Counted from the stretch's first letter, positions 1 to 9,816 are shown. The stretch is DNA of 64,000 bases from Bos javanicus (GCF_032452875.1 NC_083885.1:64719925-64783924), one strand, 5' to 3'. The notes: generated by a model from the letters alone, not told the origin. Made by a program: numbers and translations.

Positions 1-442
1 CACGCTGGTTTCAGGTGTGCAGCAAAGCAATTCAGTCACATATTCATTGTGTGTATTCTTTTCTTAGACTCTATTCCATTGTGGTTCAGTACAGGATATT
101 GACTGTAGTTCCGTGTGCCAGACGGTAGGTCCCTGTCGTTTCCGTTTTGCACAGCGTACTTGGTATCTGCTAACCCCAGACTCCTAATGCATCCCTCCTC
201 CCTTTCCCCTTTGGTAGCCGTCGTTGCTTTCATGTCTGTGAGTCTATTTCTGTTTTGTAAATATGTTCGTCTGTGTTGTGGTTTACATTCCACAGGCAAG
301 TGGTATCATGTATTTGGTCTTTCTCCGTCTGGCTGACTTCACTTAGGATGATAATCTCTGGATCCAGTCATGTTGCCGCAAATGGCATTATTTCATCCTT
401 TTTCATGGCTGAATAGTATTCCTTTGTATATGAATATTCATT
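1..442 (-). mobile_element. L1 LINE 3' end, antisense
   Basis: This is the reverse complement of a ruminant L1 tail. Recognisable phrases include the 'tgctgtacagcaaa' type segment, the target for 'gtgtgtattc' and the 'ttcatggctgaatagtattcc' segment near 405-425. A BovB fragment interrupts it at 443 and the L1 text resumes at 713. Both ORF calls in this stretch are chance frames. Confidence 0.75.
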
Positions 443-710
443 GGAAGGACCGTAGCTGAAGCTGAAGCTCCAGTCCTTTGGCCACCTGATGTGAAGAGCT
501 GACTCACTGGGAGAGACCCTGATGCTGAGGGAGATTGAGGGCAGGAGGAGAAGGGGAGGACCGAGGACGAGATGGTTGGATGGCGTCACCAACTCAATGG
601 ACATGAATTTGAGTAAACTCCAGGAGATAGTGGAAGACAGAGGAGACTGGCGTGCTGCAGCCCATGGGGTCACAAAGAGCCGGACACGGCTGAGTGACTG
701 AACGACAAGA
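443..710 (+). mobile_element. BovB LINE 3' end nested in L1
   Basis: The sense 3' end of BovB runs from the 'gaagctgaagctcc' segment through 'gatggttggatggcgtcacc' to the terminal 'gagtgactgaacgacaa' segment. It is severely 5' truncated (about 270 bp) and splits the antisense L1 on either side. No clean target-site duplication is visible. Confidence 0.85.
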
Positions 711-712
711 AC

Positions 713-795
713 CAACCACATCTTCTTCATCCATTCATCTGCCGAGGGACATTTAAATTGTTTCCATGTCTTGGTTATTGTTGACAGCAATAAAG
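713..795 (-). mobile_element. L1 LINE fragment, continuation
   Basis: This continues the antisense L1 interrupted at 443 ('catcttcttcatccattcat' and the 'cttggttattgttgacagc' segment). After it, 800-1120 holds no repeat or gene that I recognise. Confidence 0.7.
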
Positions 796-1124
796 CATTA
801 AATTTAAAAATTAGGATGCACAGTTATTACAAATCCTAATACATAGTGACCAAGGGTTCAAAACCGCAGGAAGCCTGCTCTCTTGCTGGCGTGTCCAGGC
901 TGTAGGTCTAAGAGATTTCACTCTGTCTAAGCCAGGTTGAACTGCATTTCTCCTCTCTCGGAACCAGGTACATCCTGACAGGTTTGTCTCTCTGTTTTTA
1001 AGTCTCCGCCTTACTGAAGTTAAGCTCCACGGAACCGGGGCTTGCTGTTCAGTTATTCTTTGGCACCGTCTCCCCAGGGTCTGATCCTGCTAAGGAGATG
1101 CCGTGTTTCCTGCTGCTATGGTGG

Positions 1125-1347
1125 TGTTCAGTTGCTCAGTCTTTGCGACCCCATGGACTGCAGCACGCCAGGCTTCCCTGCCTTTCACCACCTCCGGGAG
1201 CTTGCTCAAACTCAGGTCCATGGAGTCGGTGATGCCATCCAACCATCTCATCCTCTGTCGTCCCCTTCTCCTCCTGCCCTCAATCTTTCCCAGCATCAGG
1301 CTATTTTCTAATGAGTCGGCTCTTAGCATCAGGTGACCGAAGTATCA
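1125..1347 (-). mobile_element. BovB LINE 3' end
   Basis: Antisense BovB terminus, from 'ggtgttcagttgctcagtc' to 'atcaggtgaccgaagtat'. The open frames on both strands here are the stereotyped frames that this repeat produces. Confidence 0.88.
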
Positions 1348-1387
1348 GATATGATTATTATATACAACACTTTCCTCTTTTAAATTA

Positions 1388-1520
1388 TTTGTTTTCTTGG
1401 CTGGCCAGGTCTTAGCTGTGGCATGTGGCATGGCACGTGAACTCTTAGTTGTGGCATCGGAGATCTAGCTCCCTGCCAGGGATCCAGCGCCACCCCCCTG
1501 CATCGGGAGTGAGAGCCTTA
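1388..1520 (-). mobile_element. CHR-type tRNA-derived SINE
   Basis: Antisense ruminant CHR SINE: 'ttggctggccaggtcttag', then 'ctccctgccagggatccag', then the head. It is divergent and lacks the terminal 'ccagggaagtccc' signature. Confidence 0.6.
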
Positions 1521-1525
1521 GCTAC

Positions 1526-1856
1526 TGACGGTCGTTTAGTCGCTAAGTCTTGTTGGGCTCTTTTTGACCCCATGGACTGCAGTATCCCAGGCTCCTCTGT
1601 CCTTCACTACATCCTTGAGTTTTTTCAAATTCAGGTTTGACTTCATTGAGTCGGTGATGCCATCCAACCATCTCATCCTCTGTTGTCCCCTTCTCCTCCT
1701 GCCCTCAGTCTTTCCCAGCATCAGGGTCTTTTCCAGTGAGTCGGCTCTTCACATCAGGTGGCCAAAGTATTGGCGCCTCAGCTTCAGCATCAGTCCTTCC
1801 AATGAATGTTCAGAACTGATTTCCTTTAGGGTCGACTGGTTTCATCTCCTTGCGTG
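1526..1856 (-). mobile_element. BovB LINE 3' end
   Basis: Second antisense BovB terminus, longer than the one at 1125. It reaches the 'gactggtttcatctccttgc' segment. The two BovB pieces and the SINE between them form a small cluster. Confidence 0.88.
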
Positions 1857-2059
1857 GTTTGCGTAATTAACATCTAACCCACAATACACATTTGAGTCAC
1901 CTTGAGACATGGTGTGGTTTGCTCACCACCAAATCCTCTAACCCTCAGCAAAGTGCCAGACGCAGAGTGGACCCTTGGGAGGGACTGAATTAGTGTATTC
2001 TGAGCGCCATGAAAGTGGAGGCTGGGTCTTTTTTTTCCTCTCATCATTTTACTCCCAGT

Positions 2060-2135
2060 GCCAAGCAGACTGTAGACACTCGGTAAATACTGGGAGGGGA
2101 TGAGTGTATAAACAAATGAGCAAATGAGTGAATTA
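2060..2135 (+). repeat. L2/MIR-like tail
   Basis: The wording 'gccaagcagactgtagacactcggtaaatact' followed by repeated 'aaatgag' resembles the conserved 3' tail of L2 and MIR elements. It is old and divergent. Confidence 0.45.
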
Positions 2136-2274
2136 TAGATGGTGGGAGGCAGACCGGCTCCTGCAGCCACTACTGGGCTGAAAACTGAGAGTCTGCGGAA
2201 GGTCCGGGGCCATCTTTCTGCCTACCTGCAAAGGCTCGGGAAGCCTTCGAAGGGCATCAGAGATGCCTCAGGAC

Positions 2275-2745
2275 GACTTTTGACAGGCACGCTCAGTGGT
2301 GCGGCTGTTGTGGAAAGCAGTATGGAGGGTCCTCAAAAAAGTACCAAGCACAGAAGTACCGTGTGATCCAGCCATTCACTTCAGAATTGAAAGCGGGATC
2401 TCACCTGTGTTCACAGCAGGATGATTCACAACAGCCAGGATGTGGGCGCAACCCCACGGCCATTGACAGATGAGCGGATAAGCAAAGCAGAGTGTAGAAA
2501 ACGGAGAACCAACAAGGACCGCCTGTGAGCACAGGGAACTCTGCCCCGTGTCAGGAGGCAGCCTGGATGGGAGGGGAGCTTGGGGGAGGATGGATATGTG
2601 TGTATGTGTGGCTGAGTCCCTCACCTGCTCACCTGAAACTGTCACAACACTGTGAATGGGCTATACCCCAACATGAAATTTTTAAAACATTTAATTTAAA
2701 AATTTTAATTAAAGTTTTAAAAATCACAGTGTACACATATGGTGA
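2275..2745 (+). mobile_element. L1 LINE 3' end
   Basis: A sense L1 segment: the 'tggaaagcagtatggagggt' stretch from the end of ORF2, 'agccaggatgtgggcgcaac', then the 3' UTR ('aggaccgcctgtgagcacag', 'cacctgaaactgtcacaac') and an A/T-rich tail. The reading frame is broken throughout. Confidence 0.75.
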
Positions 2746-2748
2746 AAA

Positions 2749-2782
2749 ATTGTTGTTGTTCAGTCGCTCGGTTGTGTCCAAA
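2749..2782 (-). mobile_element. Bov-tA SINE/BovB 3' terminal fragment
   Basis: Only about 34 bp of the antisense 'gttgttcagtcgctcggttg' terminus remain before the sequence switches to internal BovB in the opposite sense. The junction suggests a rearranged or twin-primed insertion. Confidence 0.55.
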
Positions 2783-3118
2783 TGTAATTCAGATGTCCAT
2801 TGTATCTACTGCTGTGGGCGAGAAACCCTTAGAAGAAATGGAGTAGCCTTTCATGATCAACAGAGGAGTCCGAAATTCAGTACTTGGGTGCAACACAAAA
2901 ACGACAGAACGATCTCAGGTTGTTTCTGAGGCAAACCATTCAACCGCACAGTAACCCAAGTCTGTGTCCCAGCTACTAATGCCAAAGAAGATGAAGTCAA
3001 ACGGTTCTATGAAGACCTACCAGACCTTCTAGAACTAACACCAAAAAAAAAAAAAAAAAAAAGATGTCCTTTTCATCATAGGGGACTGGATTGCAAAAGT
3101 AGGAGGTCAAAAGATGGA
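2783..3118 (+). pseudogene. BovB ORF2 endonuclease-domain fragment
   Basis: This is an internal BovB fragment encoding part of the apurinic/apyrimidinic-type endonuclease that nicks the target DNA in LINE retrotransposition. One frame reads 'GRNGVAF' near 2830-2855 and another 'FIIGDWIAKVGGQ' near 3070-3107. In the AP-endonuclease family the GD-x-N motif carries metal- and phosphate-binding residues. Here the asparagine codon at 3090-3092 is ATT (Ile), which would disable it. A run of about 21 A residues (3042-3063) has replaced the short A tract usually found there and shifts the frame. The piece has neither the 5' start nor the RT domain. It is a dead fragment; I am confident of the family and less sure of the exact ends. 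Confidence 0.8.
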
Positions 3119-3345
3119 ATATTATTTCGGCCTTAAGAATGAAGGGAATCTGAGGTGCCTTACAGACACTGAGGACTTAGCTAAGTGAAATAAGGCAGTC
3201 ACAAAAGGACAAATCTCATGTGATCCCGAGCATACGAAGCACCCAGATGAGTCAGTTCAGAGACCCAACGGAGGGTGTCGGGGGCAGGCAGCTGGGCCCA
3301 GAATTTGGGAAGACGGAAAAGTCCTGGGGATGGATGGTGGCGTTC
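3118..3345 (+). mobile_element. Old L1 (L1M-type) fragment
   Basis: Degenerate sense L1 3' region: the 'tattatttcggccttaaga' segment, 'aagtgaaataaggcagtcac', then 'ggatggatggtggcg'. It follows the BovB endonuclease piece directly. Confidence 0.55.
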
Positions 3346-3362
3346 TTTTCAAAACAGTCTGA

Positions 3363-3548
3363 ATGTACTCAGTCGTGTCTGACTCTCTGCGACCCCAGGG
3401 ACTGTAGCTCCTCTGTCCATGGGATCCTCCAGGCAAGACTACTGGAGTGGATTCTCATTCCCTGCTCCAGGGCATCTTCCCCACCCAGGGATTGAACCTG
3501 GATCTCCTGCACTGCAGGCAGATTCTTTATCATCTGAGCCACCAGGGA
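3363..3548 (-). mobile_element. Bov-tA SINE
   Basis: Antisense Bov-tA running from the BovB-derived tail ('cagtcgtgtctgactctctg') to the tRNA-like head ('ctgagccaccaggga'). The B-box region ('attgaacc' in antisense) is mutated. Confidence 0.9.
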
Positions 3549-3726
3549 TATATATAGTTACCACAATAAAGTATTTTTTCTTTTAAATGTGCTTGAACTG
3601 CTGGTGTGACATCTGCAACTTTAAGAGTGTTCTCCTCGCACCATCCTAGTGGGCTTGGCATTAGCAGCTGTGTTTCCCCTCTGGAGCATTTACGGGGCTT
3701 TTGCATCAGAAGCGGGGACTTGCGCT
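3549..3726. other. Unique spacer leading into X-box copy 1
   Basis: No repeat or gene is recognised. It contains a degenerate version (3698-3710, 'cttttgcatcaga') of the CCTTAGCAAC block seen upstream of X-box copies 3 and 4, at nearly the same distance from the palindrome. Confidence 0.5.
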
Positions 3727-3740
3727 GTTGCCATGGAAAC
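3727..3740 (+). promoter_or_regulatory. RFX X-box, cassette copy 1
   Basis: GTTGCCATGGAAAC is a near-perfect inverted repeat matching the RFX-family X-box (also described as the EF-C/MDBP site). Each half is contacted by the winged-helix domain of one RFX monomer. It is followed by TGCAGCC, a purine-rich run (3751-3765), a GGACTCTCCA block at 3801 (61 bp after the palindrome), and L2/MIR-like wording near 3820-3840. These extras recur around other copies in this window. The motif match is direct observation. Binding in cells is inferred. Confidence 0.8.
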
Positions 3741-4017
3741 TGCAGCCAGCATGGAGAAGGGGAGGGTGCTGTAAAGGAGCAGAAGGAGCCTTGGGGGCGG
3801 GGACTCTCCAAGCTCTGGACTCACACTGTCTGCTTTGTAGTAAATGAATGGATGAAAATGCAGCTCTTTGTCCCCAGTAAAACAGTCGCCCTTCCTTTCC
3901 CAGAGAGAAGCACTGCAACAGGGACGCACCCGCAATGTTCCGCCCAGGGCTGGATGCTGGACGAGGTGGTTTTCTCCATGGTCCTCCTCAGAGTGCCACT
4001 TGCCTGCAGAAAAGGGT

Positions 4018-4206
4018 CTCTCAGGCGTGTCTGACTCTTTGCGACCCCATGGACTGTAGCCCAAAGGCTCCTCTGTCCATGGGGTTCCAGGCAAGAATAC
4101 TGGAATGGGTTGCCATGCCCTCCTCCAGGGGATCTTTCCAACCCAGGAATAGAGCCCGTGTCTTCTGCACTGCAGGCAGATTCTTCACCGTCTGGGCCAC
4201 CAGGAA
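4018..4206 (-). mobile_element. Bov-tA SINE
   Basis: Full-length antisense Bov-tA from 'caggcgtgtctgactctttg' to 'tgggccaccaggaac'. The overlapping open frames on both strands come from this SINE. Confidence 0.92.
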
Positions 4207-4249
4207 CTTGTGACGAAATAGATTCTGATGTAAGACAGAGTCTCTGGGG

Positions 4250-4660
4250 ACTTTCCAGGTGGCCCAGTGATTAAGACTCCCCCTTGCAAGGCAGATGGGC
4301 TTCCCTGGTAGCTCAGCTGGTGAAGAATCCGCCTGCAATGCGGGAGACCTGGGTTCGATCCCTAGGTTGGGAGGATCCCCTGGAGAGGGAAGAGGCTACC
4401 CACTCCAGTATTCTGGCCTGGAGAATTCCATGCAGTGTACAGTCCATGGGGTCGCAAAGAGTGGGACACAACAGAGCAACTTTCACTTTCCCTTTGCAAG
4501 GCTGGGGATGCAGGTTCGATCCCTGGTCGGGAAACTGAGGTCCCACATGTCCTGAGCGACTAAGCCCAACTTCCACGACTAAGGAACCCACAAGCTCCAG
4601 CTAAACATTCTTCATGCTGCAGCTAAAACCTGAGGCAGCCAGATACATAATAAGCTACAA
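4250..4660 (+). mobile_element. CHR-type SINE split by a Bov-tA insertion
   Basis: The head ('gactttccaggtggcccag' and 'gattaagactccccc') ends near 4291. The body resumes at about 4492 with 'ggttcgatccctggtcggg', then 'aggtcccacatgtcctgagc' and 'gcagccagatacataataag'. The sequence CYTTGCAAGG occurs at both edges of the inserted Bov-tA (about 4282-4291 and 4491-4501), consistent with a target-site duplication. Confidence 0.8.
4293..4490 (+). mobile_element. Bov-tA SINE nested in CHR SINE
   Basis: Sense full-length Bov-tA with a tRNA-Glu-like head. The B-box GGTTCGATCC is intact near 4353. The tail ends 'gagcaactttcactttc'. It is flanked by an approximately 10-bp duplication of CYTTGCAAGG, so it is younger than its CHR host. 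Confidence 0.92.
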
Positions 4661-4771
4661 GGATACATAAGCTTCTTTAAAAAGGACGGCATCTCTCTGG
4701 AGTTCATTTTCTTTCAGTCTTTTGAGTAAAATCTTTGGAAGAGGAATGCAATCACAACAAGTCTCCTTCTT

Positions 4772-4993
4772 AGCACTGTTGCTTAGTCACTCTGTCGTGT
4801 CTGCTCTTTGCGACCCGTAGACTGTAGCCTGCCAGGCTCCTCTGTCCGTGGGCTTCTCCAGGAAAGAATACTGGAGCGGGTTGCTGTTTCCTTCTCCAGG
4901 GGACCTTCCTGACCCAGGGACCAAACCCGCATTGCCTGCGCCTCCTGCATCGGCGGGTGGATTTGTTACCTCTGAACCTCCAGGGAAGCCCCC
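4772..4993 (-). mobile_element. Bov-tA SINE
   Basis: Full-length antisense Bov-tA ending 'cctctgaacctccagggaag'. A 20-nt T run follows at 5023-5042. Confidence 0.9.
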
Positions 4994-5022
4994 TCCTTAG
5001 CTTATTGGCTTCTAAAACTAGA

Positions 5023-5042
5023 TTTTTTTTTTTTTTTTTTTT
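5023..5042. repeat. Poly(T) tract, 20 nt
   Basis: An uninterrupted run of 20 T residues, perhaps the A tail of an antisense element whose body I cannot identify. Confidence 0.9.
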
Positions 5043-5870
5043 GCCACTGGTATCCGAATCAAGTGCAGTTGTCAGCAAATTGTTTCAATTCTTTTATCTA
5101 ACGGTGACCCTAACTGTGGACCAAAGAAACGCCTTTTTTTTTAAGGAACTGTTCATCTGCTCAGTCAGTTGGTATATTGGTTATCTTTTGCTGTGTAACA
5201 AATGATCACAAACTCAGGGACTTGCAATTGCACTGACTCTCTCAGTTTCGTGTCTCAGTTACAACTGAGAGTGAGCATCTCGGTTATCTCACTGTATTTC
5301 AGCGGGCCTCACATGCTGCGCTGAAGGGGTCAGCTGGTCAGCTTCTACCTCCAAAGCTTCTCCTAATTCGAGACTTAAATGCCCGAGCTCCACATACTTT
5401 ACCATGGATCAAGAGGATTTAATGGTTTTCTTGAAAGCAGCTCAACACAGCTAATGACTTGGAGACACCCGTTTCCAATAGAGAAAACGGCATCAGGTTA
5501 ACCGTCTTTTTGGCAGATAGTAACCTCTGGAACAGGCTTAAACAAATGTCCTTCTAGTTTTAGGGCACCCAGTCTCATTCCTCTGATCGTTTAAGGCAGT
5601 GGCCCATGGTGGTGAATACTTGTCGCTGTGCCTGGCACACAGGAAGTGCTCAGCTAATGTTCGTTGCGCTGAGCACCTGAGCTGCATCCCACATGTCACT
5701 GTGCAGCAGCCAGAAGAACTTGAGCTGGGTTACCCTTGAGCTGACTCTGTGCGTATGTGCAGACACGTTCGTGGGTATCGCTCACCATCTGTAAAAGGTA
5801 GGGCTGCCTGTGGCCCTTTGCCGCCCTGCGCATAGGATCGTTGGCACCAACTTTCTAGGTTCCGTGTGTA
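5043..5870. other. Mostly old repeat-derived sequence, no gene
   Basis: Near 5170-5225 'ggttatcttttgctgtgtaa' followed by 'caaatgatcacaaactcagg' resembles an old mammalian interspersed repeat of a class I cannot name. At 5625-5680 'tgcctggcacacaggaagtg' and 'ctcagctaatgttcgttg' form an L2/MIR tail. The rest has no recognised feature. Confidence 0.45.
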
Positions 5871-5871
5871 T

Positions 5872-6045
5872 GTGTTAACATACAGTATGTGTCTATCTCT
5901 TTCTGGCTTCCTTCATTCTGTATAATAGCTCTAGGTTCATCCACCTCCTTAGAACTGACTCAAATGTGTTCCTTTTATAGCCGAGTAATACTCCACTGTG
6001 TATATGTACTACAGCCTCCTTATCCATTTGTCAGGGGAAGGAGAG
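5872..6045 (-). mobile_element. L1 LINE fragment
   Basis: Antisense L1: 'ttctggcttccttcattctg', 'gctctaggttcatccacctc', then the 'ccgagtaatactccactgtg' and 'tccttatccatttgtcag' segments. Confidence 0.8.
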
Positions 6046-6059
6046 GGTGCGACAATTTG

Positions 6060-6290
6060 AGAAAGGAGCATTGAAACATATACATGACCATATGTAAAAG
6101 AGAGAGCCAGTGGGAATTTGCTGTAAGATGCAGGGAACCCAAAGCCAGTACTCTGTGACAACCTAGAGGTGGGGAGGGGGTTCAGGAGGGAGGGGACACA
6201 TGTATACCTGTGGGTGATTCATGTGGATGTCTGGCAGAAACCCACACAACCTTGTAAAGTAATTATCCTATAATTTTAAAACAATTTTTT
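6060..6290 (+). mobile_element. Ruminant L1 3' tail
   Basis: Sense L1 tail with 'cacatgtatacctgtgggtg', 'ggcagaaacccacacaacc' and 'gtaaagtaattatcctat' before an A/T-rich end. It faces the antisense L1 just upstream, so the pair is inverted. Confidence 0.78.
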
Positions 6291-6347
6291 TAAAGCACGA
6301 TTGCATCATCACCGTGAAAGCAATGCTGCTGCATCCTAAGGATGTGG

Positions 6348-6500
6348 TCCCCAGGATGTCCCTGGTGGCTCCACGTCCCCAGGGCACGGGGCCCGCTTTC
6401 AGTCTCCGGTCAGGGTCCTGGATCTCATGTGCCACAACCGAGAGATCCTGAGTGATGCAACCGAGAGCCAGTACAGCCAAATAAATAAATACAAATAGCC
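6348..6500 (+). mobile_element. CHR-type SINE
   Basis: Sense CHR SINE with 'atgtccctggtggctccacg', 'tctccggtcagggtcctgga', 'tctcatgtgccacaaccgag' and a tail 'caaataaataaatacaaata'. Confidence 0.75.
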
Positions 6501-6714
6501 TTTAAAAGGATGTGGGCCATACGTGCCGTCTCTCTGGTGTCATCCCTGAATTCCTTCCACACTGACAGGCGGAGCCACCACTGCCTGAAGGATATGCTGT
6601 GGCGTGGTCCTTCCCTGTGACCAGAGCGAATCCATGGGTGTGTTTTTTTTGTTTTTTTTTTTTCAGGGAGCAAAACAGGCAAATTTTCCTTTGAGAACAT
6701 GTAAGGAGGGTGGG

Positions 6715-6997
6715 CGGAGAAGGCAATGGCACCCCACTCCAGTACTCTTGCCTGGAAAATCCCATGGACAGAGGAGCCTGGTAGGCTGCTGTCTACGGGG
6801 TCGCATAGATTCAGACACGACTGAGCGACTTCACTTTCACTTTTCACTTTTCATGCATTGGAGAAGGAAATGGCAACCCGCTCCAGTGTTCTTGCCTGGA
6901 GAATCCCAGGGAGGGTGGAGCCTGGTGGGCTGCCATACATGGGGTTGCACAGAGTCGGACACGACTGAAGCGACTTAGCAGCAGCAGCAGCAGCAGC
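6715..6997 (+). mobile_element. Bov-A2 SINE, full length with TSD
   Basis: A dimeric BovB-derived SINE. The first monomer starts 'ggagaaggcaatggcacccc', the second 'ggagaaggaaatggcaaccc', and it ends in 'cgacttagcagcagcag' with a short CAG run. AAGGAGGGTGGG (6703-6714) and AAGGAGGCTGGG (6998-7009) form an 11-of-12 target-site duplication. Confidence 0.95.
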
Positions 6998-7134
6998 AAG
7001 GAGGCTGGGAGGCCAACAGAGAAGGTGGAAAGATGGACAGTGTGCTCTCACTTAGGAGACACAGTGCAGGAAGACAGTTCAGGACTTTGTTGTGTTTGGA
7101 GGGTGTGAAGGAGAAAAAAGCAGCACTGGACGCG

Positions 7135-7692
7135 TGCATGCTCAGCTGTGTCCAACTCTGAGACCCCGTGGACCGTAGCCCACCAGGCTTCTCTGTCCTC
7201 CACTGTCGGCCAGAATTTGCTCGAGTTCATGTCCACTGAGTGGGTGATGCCATCCAACTATCTCATCCTCCGTCATCCCCTTCTCCTCCCACCTTCAATC
7301 TTTCCCAGCATCAGGGTCTTTTCTGGTAAGTCGGCTCTTCGCAGCAGGTGGCCAAAGTACTGGAGTTTCAGTTTCAGCTTCAGCATCAGTCCTTCCAATG
7401 AATATTCAGGGTTGATTTCCTTTAAGTTTGACTGGTCGGATCTCCTTGCTGTCCAGGGGACTCTCTACAGTCTTCTCCAACACCACAGTTCAAAAGCATC
7501 AATTCTTCAGCGCTCAGCCTTCTTTATGGCCCGACTCTCACATCCATGTATGACTACTGGAAAAACCATAGCTTTGACTATTCGGACTTTTGTAGAAAAT
7601 ATGATGTTTCTGCTTTGTAATACACTGTCTAGGTTTGCCATAGCTTTCCTTCCAAGGAGCAAACGTCTTTTAATTTCATTTCAGCAACATGT
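7135..7692 (-). mobile_element. BovB LINE 3' region
   Basis: Antisense BovB from the 'gctcagctgtgtccaactct' terminus to the 'ttccttccaaggagcaaacg' segment of the ORF2 C-terminus. The 221-codon plus-strand frame across it is an antisense artefact. The Bov-A2 at 7704 lies at its 5'-truncated end. Confidence 0.9.
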
Positions 7693-7703
7693 AGACTGTA
7701 TTT

Positions 7704-7970
7704 CGGAGAAGGCAATGGCGCCCCACTCCAGTACTCTTGCCTGGAAAATCCCATGGACGGAGGAGCCTGGTAGGCTGCAGTCCATGGAGTCGCAAAGAGT
7801 CGGACATGACTGAGCAACTTCACTTTCACTTTTCACTTTCATGCATTGGAGAAGGAAATGGCAACCCACTCCAGTGTTCTTGCCTGGAGAATCCCAGGGA
7901 CGGCGGAGCCTGGTGGGCTGTCATCTATGGGGTCGCACAGAGTCGGACACGACTGAAGCGACTTAGCAGC
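7704..7970 (+). mobile_element. Bov-A2 SINE with 11-bp TSD
   Basis: Full-length Bov-A2 dimer. AGACTGTATTT is duplicated at 7693-7703 and 7971-7981, marking the insertion precisely. Confidence 0.95.
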
Positions 7971-7981
7971 AGACTGTATTT

Positions 7982-8477
7982 ATTTATTAACGTCTCTATC
8001 AACATGTTACTAAATGTGTATTAGGTGTGGACATAACACATGATGGAGATACACTGATAACAGATGACAAGCTCCTGCATTCAGAGAAACCCTAAGTAAT
8101 AAGCAATTGTCATGAAAACAGTTTCATAAGGTGCCTGTTCCTGTTTCCCTTTCCAGTCGCTATGCCAGCAAGAGTGCCTGGCACGTAGTGGGACTCTGGT
8201 GGTGTTTTTTGACTGAGTCTGTGAGCGAGTGATGAGGACGTTCATACCGCCGGGGCTTGTGGTAGCTCAGCAGCTCCTTTAAAAAGGTCTGCAGAGCCAG
8301 CGCGACCATCCCTTCCCGTCTCCCCCACCGCCGTTCTGCTACACTCTTTCCCAATTTAACACGCAGTGCTGTCCAGCCAGCAGCCTGGAGAGTTGACCAT
8401 GATTCCTCCGGCCCTAGAACCGGGCTGAAAGTCCCATCAGGCAACCTGGGCTCCTCCGACGCTGATTGGCTGAGGCT
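7982..8477. other. Unique spacer with MIR/L2-like pieces, upstream of X-box copy 2
   Basis: 8020-8065 ('ggtgtggacataacacatga', then 'gagatacactgataacag') and 8172-8220 ('gtgcctggcacgtagtggga') resemble MIR/L2 tails. The second lies about 302 bp before the X-box at 8478. A similar tail sits about 310 bp before copy 4. No coding content is recognised. Confidence 0.5.
8461..8470 (+). promoter_or_regulatory. Inverted CCAAT (Y-box-like) motif
   Basis: GCTGATTGGC contains the NF-Y core ATTGG and resembles the MHC class II Y box CTGATTGG. It lies about 10 bp before the X-box palindrome at 8478. RFX and NF-Y cooperate at MHC class II promoters, but order and spacing differ here, so any link is inference. 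Confidence 0.4.
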
Positions 8478-8491
8478 GTTGCCATGGAAAC
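8478..8491 (+). promoter_or_regulatory. RFX X-box, cassette copy 2
   Basis: GTTGCCATGGAAAC, identical to copy 1, preceded by GGCT and followed by TGCAGCTGGAGCTGGGGAG. The downstream GGAATTTTCC block is not clear in this copy. A weak 'aaggttccatg' occurs after about 25 bp. A chance open frame crosses the site because the palindrome contains ATG. Confidence 0.8.
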
Positions 8492-8529
8492 TGCAGCTGG
8501 AGCTGGGGAGACTGGAAGGTTCCATGATT

Positions 8530-8873
8530 TGGCTACAGGTGTGGTGTGGTTTCATCAGCGTGGTGGTCCAGCATACAGTAGAAACCTAATATTTGTGACT
8601 GGAGGGATCACCGTGTCTCAGGGGTCACCCTCTGGGTGGGGGACGGAGGGGTGCCACGTACCTCGTTTCCCCTTGTACTTGGAGAGCGTTCTCCTTGAGA
8701 GGTGGACATCTGTGTAGTCAGTGTTTGAATCCATCCGTCATCCCTGGACGGAGCCTCCTCCCCTTCTGTGTTATCTGTTGTTTTCTGTCTCTTGAGAGCT
8801 TTGACCTTCCTGGGGGAGGGCTTGCTCACAGACTGCCCCACCGAGGGCTGCCTGCGTTTTACAGGTAACTGTG
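8530..8873. other. Unique spacer
   Basis: I recognise no repeat, gene or signal in this stretch. Confidence 0.5.
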
Positions 8874-9092
8874 TGTGTGTTCAGCCGCTCAGTCCTGTCC
8901 AACTTTTGGCTACCCCATGGACTGTAGGCCACCAGGCTCCTCTGTCCTTGGGATTCCCCAGGCAAGAATTCTGGAGTGCATTGGCATTTCCTTCTCCAAG
9001 GGGTCTTCCCCACCCAGGGATTGAGCCCTCCTCTCCTGAGCCTCCTGCATTTCAGGCAGGTTCTTTCCCCGCTGAGCCCTTGGGGAAGCCCA
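8874..9092 (-). mobile_element. Bov-tA SINE
   Basis: Antisense Bov-tA preceded by a short GT run. It ends with 'ctgagcccttggggaagccc'. Confidence 0.9.
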
Positions 9093-9816
9093 AAGCACTC
9101 ACCTACAAGCATCTCTGAGCCTCCCAGGTCAGCCCTCCCGTGCCAAGCCCCTTCTTCGGCTGCCCTCGGTCATCCCAGGGCCAGGTTCCAGGCGCTAGAG
9201 CCCAAAGCCTGGGGAGTTACTCAAACCAGCCAGCGCTGAACCGTTCATCCTCTCCTGTGGAGACCCCAGTGAAGGGCCAGCTAGACTTGCCCCTCCCTCC
9301 GGAGCCCTGGAACCCCCGCCCCTACCAGTGGCCCTGCATGACTTGCCCCTTCCTGGTAGAAAGGCAGGTGATAAAAATCTCTCTGAGCCCCTCAGTGACC
9401 CACGTAAATTAGCCCCCGTGGGGACCAATGAGCACCCCCAGGACCCCACCCCCTCACCTGCTGGGACACTCCAGTCTCCCAGGGGTGTTCCCATGACCCG
9501 TCCTCCTTCATGCAGGTCTGTGCTCCGGCATCACCACCTCTGGCCACCAGGTCTAACCAGAGCGGCCCCCTCCTTTCCACCCTCCATTCCTTCCTCCCCC
9601 GAAGCCGCGCCTCCCCTGGCAGCACACGAGGACTGTGTGTGTCACCCGGAAACCCGCTCTCTGTGGCGATGGCTGTCTGCTCCCGTGGGGGCCCACGGAC
9701 CTTCCTCTCCCGACAACAGTGCTTACATCCGCCGCTCTTTCCAACAAGTGGGCTTTCTTTCAGAGTCCACAGATACCCAAGTGGTGAAGTTTTTGACACT
9801 GCTCCAAAATGCATTT
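9093..9816. other. Unique GC-moderate stretch, no gene
   Basis: Several overlapping frames of 90-165 codons occur on both strands, as expected in GC-rich DNA. None has a recognisable domain, splice context or compositional bias that I can support. Confidence 0.5.

Noticed and set aside
4296..4370. tRNA gene
   Set aside because: tRNA-Glu-like A and B boxes are present but belong to the head of a Bov-tA SINE, with the BovB-derived tail following.
7148..7813. 221-codon open frame
   Set aside because: Antisense reading of a BovB fragment continuing into a Bov-A2.
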